From Thereva unica (lineage: Eukaryota > Arthropoda > Insecta > Diptera > Therevidae), in contig OX465285.1 of assembly GCA_949987705.1 (NCBI GenBank), positions 86,313,975-86,377,974 on the forward strand: a DNA stretch of 64,000 nucleotides, given 5' to 3'. The position numbers were made by a program, and so were the translations under genes. Under the pieces are notes generated by a model that had not been told where the DNA came from, did no database searches, and saw only the letters and a list, made by a program, of their open reading frames with translations. This document shows positions 41,735 through 50,000 of this stretch, piece by piece (the stretch's first letter is position 1; the number at the start of each line of letters is the position of its first letter).

Positions 41735-41870
41735 GCTGTGCTGAAACTCGAGTCGTGTTTCGTGACAAGACGTTTGAGCTAAAGAAAGCAACGTTACAGT
41801 CGAATTGCGACCTTCAGCGCAAGACTAAGACTGAAAGTCGTGAATCGACTTTGTTTGTTGTGCGCGTGTT
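41735..41870. mobile_element. MITE, copy 2 of CCTGTGCTGAAAGT family (truncated)
   Basis: CTGTGCTGAAACTCGAGTCG, GTGTTTCGTGACAAGACGTT and CGACCTTCAGCGCAAGAC match the left half and centre of the copy at 5923-6106. The right end is lost. Confidence 0.72.
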
Positions 41871-41993
41871 GTGTTCCGTTGCGTTTCGTTTCGTTCTATT
41901 TCGTTTGATTCCATTTCCTTTGGTTCCATTTTTCAACTATTTTGGAAGAAAACTTCCACGTTGTACATCCGATCCAGTACATCATTTGTAGGA

Positions 41994-42318
41994 GGCCTCG
42001 GTAGCTTAGAGAGTAAGGCATCTGGCTACTATCTCAGAGATCCTGGGTTCGATTCCCGACAGCCCCACGGTTCTTCGCTTTTTCCACTTTCCCACTTAGA
42101 TAAATTTCCTTCTCTCTTCTTCCCTCTTTACATTCCTGATTCCTCCTGTCATAGCTTTCCTTAGCCCTTCCCCGCTCCCACCCTAGCGCATGTCATCGGT
42201 TGTTTGATGAGATTCAACTCGTTTCAAGAAGCATAACACTCCAGCGAATTGTTTCTCGATGCTCCGATGTCAGAGTCGCGATAACAATGATTGAGACTAG
42301 GTGGAATAAAAAATATAT
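41994..42318 (+). mobile_element. tRNA-derived SINE, older copy lacking the 3' end
   Basis: Head GGCCTCGGTAGCTTAGAGAG and B box GGTTCGATTCC, followed by the same body as the 24-kb copy (CCACGGTTCTTCGC..., TTCCCTCTTTACATTCCTGA, GTCATCGGTTG). It has more substitutions than the 24-kb copy and stops before the CTAGAGCTGCTGTT segment. Confidence 0.85.
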
Positions 42319-42900
42319 CACTCAAACGTGTGATTATCCAGATTTCTGAGAGCCAGTGGTCTAGAGAGATCATAGCCAGTGTTATCGAAAGCACCTACGA
42401 TGTCAAGGAACGCACATAAAGCAGTTTCTTTAGCGAGGAAGGCTTTTTTGATTTTACTGACCAGGCGGAGTAAAGCAACCTCTGTTGACTTACCCTTCGA
42501 GTAAGTGAACTGGGAGCTATGTAGAGGAAGGGAGAGCTCCAGCCTGCACCTAATATGAAGGTCTAGCAGCCTTTCCATCGTTTTCAAAAGAAAAGAGGTT
42601 AAGCTGATAGGTCTGTACGATTTAGGCAACTCCAGCGATCTGTTGCCGCCCTGTTTCAGGATAAAAACCACCACGACTTTTCTACAACGGTGTCGAGGAT
42701 TGACCCTGGAAAATGCTCTCTGAGCAGGTACCTCAAGGTTTCTTATGGTTAGAGGTATAGGAGCCATTCTCCTTGTTAAGAAGGCCCACTCCGTTGAAGG
42801 AGTCCTTGGTACGTAGCTTTTAGAGTCTAGTCGCCTCTGGTAAAATCTGATGGCTCTCACAGTGTTTCCTCCAGATGATATTGGTGGATGAACTTTTTTT
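42318..42900 (-). mobile_element. LINE reverse transcriptase fragment
   Basis: One minus-strand ORF of 180 codons (42860-42318) includes VVVVFILKQGGNRSL, PKSYRPISLTSFLLKTMERL, KGKSTEVALLRLVSKIKKAF and LCAFLDIVGAFDNT. It is closely related to the fragment at 31930-32560 but in the opposite orientation, and the frame is still open across RT domains 1-3. Confidence 0.88.
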
Positions 42901-43861
42901 TTAAATGAATTCTTGAAGACCTTTAGACTCGTGCAGCTTCAATCTTCATAAAACAGCAATTATACTTATAAAAGTTCATTAAAAAAATATAATCAATACA
43001 AACGCCTTGGACGAGCAGCAAAAATGATATAAAAAAAAATTGGTGATGAAGCCTGGACCAAAACAAAAATGTAACGAACGAGTTGACACAAATTTCGAAA
43101 GGATTTTTAAATAATAAAACAAAAAACTTCTCGGCATGATTTTTATTAATAAATACAAAATATTAACATAATGGAAAAAAATAATAAAAAAAATGTTATG
43201 CTATGATACAAGTCTACACAAACAGGATTTGCTACAGAGTAATTTTGATCAATTGTCCGCGTACACACATCCTGCAGCTTAGAGCAATTTACACGCAAGA
43301 TAAGAATCTCAAAAACTGAACGCTTATAATAAATGATAACGGGGGTAAGGGGTGAAACATAAATGTTACGTGTTTTGTTTAAAAACTTGAGATTAGATAA
43401 TACTTTAATGTTTAAAAAAAATAATATTGTTCTTAATCAAAATGAGAATTGAGTTGTTTTTTGATTTTTTCTTTGTTTGAAAACGGAAAAAATAATAATT
43501 ACACAAGATGTTCTCCTTGCCGCTTATTCATCAATTATCGCTTACCTAACCACTAATTTTTCTGTTTACAAAGAAAAAATGTGTGTGTATGTGAAAGAAA
43601 ATAAAAATGAGAATTTGTTCTATAATAATGACACAAGAAAAATGAGAAAATAACAAAATTTTAAAGTATAGTAACTATAAAATTGTTACACGGCAAAAAC
43701 ACAGCTTTATAAAAGAGCAACAATTATCGATTTAACTTCTTTTTTTTTTTTTCATTTTAACAAAATCGTATATTGTGCCCTGCAGCATTTTCTTGTTGTT
43801 TTTTTTTCTCTAGATTTTTTTTGAGGTGTAATGTTAAGTTGTTTGGTATTATTATTATTAA
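42901..43861. other. AT-rich; presumed 3' UTR of the FUN14-domain gene and intergenic spacer
   Basis: Immediately downstream (minus sense) of the distal stop codon at 43862. Contains poly-A/T tracts and several TTTATT (AATAAA on the minus strand) words. No other feature seen. Confidence 0.4.
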
Positions 43862-44044
43862 TTAAGCGGTAGCAATGCCAACCGCTACTCCTCCAAGAAA
43901 AGCAACAAGGAAGACGTGAAGCTCGTTAATTTTTGGCCCATGTTCATCACCAATTAATTTGCTGTACCATTTCTTAGCCTGCTTCTTTTTGCCCTTAATT
44001 AGATCCTCGGCACGATCGATTTTACGATCAACAAACCGCTCTGC
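43862..44044 (-). CDS. FUN14-domain gene, alternative last exon B (distal)
   Basis: Acceptor AAAAAATTTCAG, then 60 codons and TAA. It begins AERFVDRKIDRAEDLIKG with a strongly basic amphipathic stretch KKKQAKKWYSK, then ends LHVFLVAFLGGVAVGIATA. The hydrophobic end parallels exon A, but 40 charged residues are added before it. Phase 0 entry is compatible with exon 2. Confidence 0.83.
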   Translation of the reverse strand, partial: AERFVDRKIDRAEDLIKGKKKQAKKWYSKLIGDEHGPKINELHVFLVAFLGGVAVGIATA

Positions 44045-47000
44045 CTGAAATTTTTTCAAAGAAAAAAAAAATAATTTGTGAATTTTCATCTAAAAAAATA
44101 CAAAAAAGATTATTTTGATTGTCGGGGTTATCGGCCATGGAATAATAAAGGAGAATGTCTTATCGACTCTTTGCTAATGAAAACTTTCTAGCTACATACT
44201 AGGTGGTATTCTCGTTGGCGAGTGACGTGACTACAAGGGACGCGGTGAAATGAAACCGTCGATGCCTTCACACATATCGAGGAAAATGTTACTCCACACG
44301 CCACCTTGTGACAATTAAATACGAATTTTGTCGATTTGCTTGCCAGAAATCTGTTAGGTACTAATTTAAGCTCGATGTGACACATTTTGTCACGTCACTC
44401 GACAACAAGAATAAGGCTGACTATTTGCTATAACCTTACATTAAAACCACTTTAATTTCAATTAAAGGTCTGTCCTAAAAATAGTTTTTTATTCATTTTA
44501 AATTTTTCAGTTCAGAAAATAAATTACAAAATTAAAAAAAAAAAAAGAAATCATTTTCATTGTGAAGTTGTTTTCTAGTAAAAGCAAAGAAAGCCCTAAA
44601 AATGTTTTTTTAATACATCTTGCGAATTATTCGTGGTAAAAAGGCAAATTTTTGCTTCAATATTTTGATATCTTTATCTTTTTGTTAAACTCTATATATT
44701 TTTTCGAGCAATTAATCTTTATCACTTTATTTACGCCGAGCCAAGGCCGAGAAATACACCCCCAATAAATGCCGTTACAAATACTACGTTGCCTGCTGTG
44801 AAGCTTTTTACCTATGTTGGGAGGGAATTTGATTGCATCAAAAAAAAAGTGCAAAATTAATATTAATTAAACATTTCAACATTGAAGCAAAATGAGATTT
44901 TACCTTGTCCATCCAGGTGGGCGAGTCTCCGGTCACAGCTGTTTCTACTTTATCTGTGACATTATCGAGCTTCTTGTTTACTTTATTCCAGTCGATCGTT
45001 ATTAAACCTTCTGTGTGAGCGACTTCGACTAAAATTATTGTTCCACCAATTGCAAACGCCGCTATTTTGCCGATTTTCATTGTTGAGTATCCAGTGGCCC
45101 TGTAATATAAGATAAGAATGTAGTAGCGGACATGATAGATTAGAAAATGAACTATCATCTGACTCTTTTCCCAACATTTGAAAATTCAGAAAGAGAATTG
45201 GGAAAATGTCAACAAGCAAAATATAATGAGTGTCTGTCCGTGCTTTCGTTATTGCATGATATTAAAACAAAATCAAATATTTTTACTTTTGTCTACTGTA
45301 TGTCTGTCTGTCTGTCCGGGGTAATCTCGGAAACGGCTAATCTGACTTTCACTGGAAGATTGAGTATTTTCATGGGGCATGTTTTAGGTTATTCTTTATT
45401 CGGATCCGATTATCGGAACCGACTATCGTATCCGACTACCGAATTAGACCGAAAGCTCTATGTCGAAAGTTTAGGTTGCATATATTCCGATCAATATTTA
45501 CTTAGGCAACAATGAATATTTAAAAATGCAGATGGGCAACTTACCACAGAGCTCAGAGATCGCCATGATGAACCGACTACAAATGAAGTCTCTGTGCTAT
45601 TGGTACATCAAAAATGTGGTTAACGGGACATTAAATATTAAAACATATTCTAGTATTTCGATTGTGACAGGACGTTCATGGCAAGATTCAGTATTTTCTT
45701 GGCTTGGGCATGTTTTAGGCTGCCTTATCACTCGGATCCGACTATCGGTTCAGGCGGAAAACCCATTCGGATAGTCGGAGGAAAGGGAGTGACAAGTTTT
45801 TTTTATTATTCCAATTGTAACGATTGGAAACGGCTAATACGATTTTAAGACCTTCACGGCATGATTCAGTATTTTCTTAGGCGTTAGGTTAGGCTACTTT
45901 TGCACTCTGCTCCGACTATCGGTTCAGACGATAAACTTGACCCGATAGTCGGACGAAAGCGAGTGGAAATTTTAGGCCTTTCACGGGATGATTCAACATT
46001 TTCTTAGGCGTATTTAGACTACTTTTTCACTCCTCTGCGTGTCTGACTGTCTGTTTTGCTGGGCTAATCTCGAAAACGGCTAATCAGATTGCAATGGGGC
46101 TTTCATGGGGCTGGATTCAGTATTTTCTTGGACATGTTTAAGGCTGCTTGTTCATGCGGATCCGATTATCGGTTCAGACAGAAAACTCGATCCGTTAGTC
46201 GGAGGTAAGGGAGGATTCAGTATCTTCTTAGGCGGGTTTAAGTTACTTTTTCACTCTCCCCGATTATCGTATCAGACCCAAAACATCACTCGATAATCGA
46301 AGGAGTCCGAATGAAATGTTCTCACTGCGAGATATTATTGTTTCAATTGACGGAAATACTGTGGATCATTATGGTTTACAATCTCCGCAAATAATCTTGT
46401 CTGATGATAATTTAAACAGAGAAATATCGAATACAATGAACAAGGGGAAAAATTACCCGGGAACCTCAAAATATACGCGCACGAAACATATTCTGAATAT
46501 AATTGCCCAGGTGGCTATTGCGCACGTAGTAAAAACTTTTCCGATAGGTTGCGCTCTACAACGAATTTTGAAAAAAAATTGAAAATATTTTTTATAGATA
46601 ACTAATTTTCTTTATGTACCCAAAATCACCGAAGCGGCAGCGACAGCAGCGTATCCGCTGCGGGGACATTCCGATCGGACCGCCAGCTAACGGATTAAAG
46701 AAGAAGAAGACGAGGTAGGTCGGAGCAGCAGCCATATCCAAGCTATAGGGCTGGGACACAATTGGCTCTAAGATGTGCCATTTTGCAAACACACTCATGA
46801 GAAATTTTTGCGTGAAAGGGCAATGAAGTAGGAGAGATTTTAGATCCATCCCATCCAATGTAGCTACCGTATATTTTGAGCAAATCTTTTAAGAGGTTTC
46901 CAAATACACCAGTTTTCGGTTGTCTCACTGGTCTGTTCCTCTCCGCAGCGATATGGCTGCATAATACCGACGTAATCGACATGATTCTGGCGATATCCTT

Positions 47001-50000
47001 GCATGGCATCACCAAGTGATCTCTGGTTGTTGTAGGTTAAGTTAGATATGGCTGATCTGCTGGTGTACAGTTAAAACACTTAGTCCAAAGGAGTTGACCC
47101 ACTTTAAATCTAATTTTAAAGTGTCGTTTCTTCGCTAAACCACCTCGAGAACGTAATGTATGTATCTTCTTAGTTGCGGAATTCCAATCTTCGAGAAGAA
47201 GAAATCTGCATAAATTGTAGGTCTCGAGACCTAAGCGGGCCGCATGCGTCCCTATCAGACAGTACCCGGCCAGCACTCCCACTATAACAGAGGGGTGGCG
47301 TCTACCGAGGTTCAGTACTCAATTGGTCCGCTTAAGATCTTAAGAGGGCCAAGTCCGAAGTGCATTTGTTAAGATCCCCCCAATGCTTCTCTGCTTGTTA
47401 CATTGTGTGATATTTGCATCGGAGTTTAAAAGTTGCCCAAGGCATACCAACTATTTCCTTACCAGAAAGGAGAGTGACTGTCGTGCCTTTCGTAGCCAGT
47501 TTGTCAGTTTTCCAGTTTCTCTCTATATTTCGGTGCCCCTATTAAGGGGAGACTCCTAAACTGAGCGGCACAAAGATGCGATCAGCAAACACTGATCGAA
47601 GAAATGCAAAAACGTCGACTACGGTGGTTTGGACATGTTTGCCGAATGGATGATAACCGCTTGCCACGTAAACTTCTCTGGCGAGACCGTCCTGCAGACT
47701 GGAGAATACAGCGATCGGCACCGAAGAAAACCTGGTTGAAGAATATCGAGGGTGACTTAAAGAATCAACGATTATCAGTTACCGAGGCTCGAGACACCGC
47801 CAAAAACCGAGAAGAATGGAAGCGAATCGTGAATAGAGTTCGGGACCAGCGGCACCGACAGCAGCGTATCCGTTGCGGGGACGTCCCGCTCGGACCGCCA
47901 GCTAACGGATCAAAGAAGAAGAGAAGAAGAAACTGAGCGGCATTCAGAGATAGTCCTAGAACTGTTAGTGCAAGAGTGCAGAGCCTTCAGAGCCGCCTCA
48001 CTTTAAAAATTTTGGCCAAATTGCTGCCTGGAAAATGCTGTTTATGATTAATTTCTCTATGTATCTTCATATCGTCGGCATTTAATTGATATTCTAAACT
48101 GATGTTAACACCTACGTTATTTATCAAGATGTTGAAGAGAGTTGACTCGCACCTGAAGACATATGCTACAAAGATAAGAGCGCAACCATGCCAAAGCTTT
48201 AGACCTTACACCATATAGGCCGTGTTTTTTTAATGAACTGGGTTTTGAGAGATTTTGAGTTCATTAAAAAAACGCCAAGGGAAATTGTGCAAAACATTAA
48301 ATGAATCTATCTTCAGCATATAGCTGAAACGTCAACTGTCGCCGTCGGCATTTGTGATTTTCAATGCAAATTTTGGTTTTGTAAATATCCAGCCCAGATA
48401 CGCATGAGGATATTGTATAGGGCTTAGAGAATACATTTCATACGTCTTCCATCTAATCTCTCCGCCCTAAAGTTAAATAGTTAATATATTTTATAGGAAA
48501 GAACTAAAGGAGGATGGAATTGTGTACGATTGTATATAGTTATTTTATATCAAAAGGCCAGTTTCCGTGAAAACATTTCGTATATCTATTCCGATAAAAT
48601 CCAGTTCTCCATGTTTAGCCATAGGAGCAGCATGAGTTTTTAAAATTTCTAGCTTTATTAATTTAAAAACATACAGTGACGTGCAAAATTGAACACATGT
48701 CTGTGTAGTTTTGAAAGTACTATTATATTTTAAACAATTTCTATAAGATAAAAGCATTTACCATTGAAATGCAACTACTGTGACTTCTTTACTATGTAAG
48801 TGTATTATAATTATAAAAATCCGTTACAAAATTCAAAAGATTACAAAGTGGCAGTACAAAAATTTTCAGGAAATCTTATACTCAGTTTTGCTCGACCCTC
48901 GTTTTCGAATAATCCCGTTGGATGACTCATAGACCTAAATTACCTTTTGCTGTAATCGCGTGCATAATTTCCGTTAGTTACTGATTTTTGAATATTTTAC
49001 AATAAAGGTTATAAAAAGTAGTGAGTTTTAAATTTTAAAAAAATGAATTTTTACAATATGAAGCCGATTTCTTTAAGTATGCAGCGTCAAGTACAAATTT
49101 TACTTCAAGACGGGCTATCCTCAAGGAAAATTGCAGAAAAATGCGGCATTAGCCAGTCGGCGGTGCAAGCGATTAAAAAAAGGAAATCAGTTAAGTGCCC
49201 AGTTTTAAAAGGCGGTCGACCAAGAATGTTATCTGAGCAAGACGTTAGAACTCTTGGTCGTTATATAACAAGTGGGGAAGCTTCTTCTGCTAGCAATGCG
49301 ACTAAACTTCTGGAAAATCATACAGGAGTAAAAGTTAGTGAGTGGACAGCGCGGCGTGCTTTAAAAAAAACAGGATTTGTATCAATAGAAAAGAAACCAA
49401 AGCCTGCACTATCGCAGAAAAATATAAAAGCTCGTCTTGCCTTCGCTCGAAGACACCAGGATTGGACAGTTGAGCAATGGAGCAAAGTTATTTGGTCTGA
49501 CGAAGTCAAAATTAACAGGTATTGTTCAGACGGACGTTCTTGGGCTTGGATGAGGCAAGGTGAAAGGCTGCAACCTAGACATGTTAAACAAACTGTAAAG
49601 CACGGAGGAGGTTCCCTAATGGTCTGGGGGTGTATGACTGCTTGGGGAGTTGGTGAAATACATCGGATTGAGGGTATAATGAATCAGCACCAGTATCGCG
49701 AAATTTTAGAGACAGATTTATGGAAAACAATTGAAAATTTACCTATACCTGAGAACGAAATAATATTTCAGCAGGATCGAGACCCCAAACACACAGGGAA
49801 ATCTGTTATAAATTGGATCAATTCTCAACCGTTCTCGTTAATGGTATGGCCAGCGCAGAGTCCAGATCTCAATCCAATTGAGAATTTATGGGCTTATTTG
49901 AAGGCACATATAAATTCGTCATATGATTCCGTTCCATCTTCAATTGAGGACTTGTGGGATCGCGTAAAAGAGACATGGGAACAGATACCTCCAGATTATG

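Noticed and set aside
46316..46582. 88-aa ORF with a copia RNase H-like phrase (YTRTKHI)
   Set aside because: One short phrase only; the surrounding residues do not follow the copia pattern, and no other copia domain is present.
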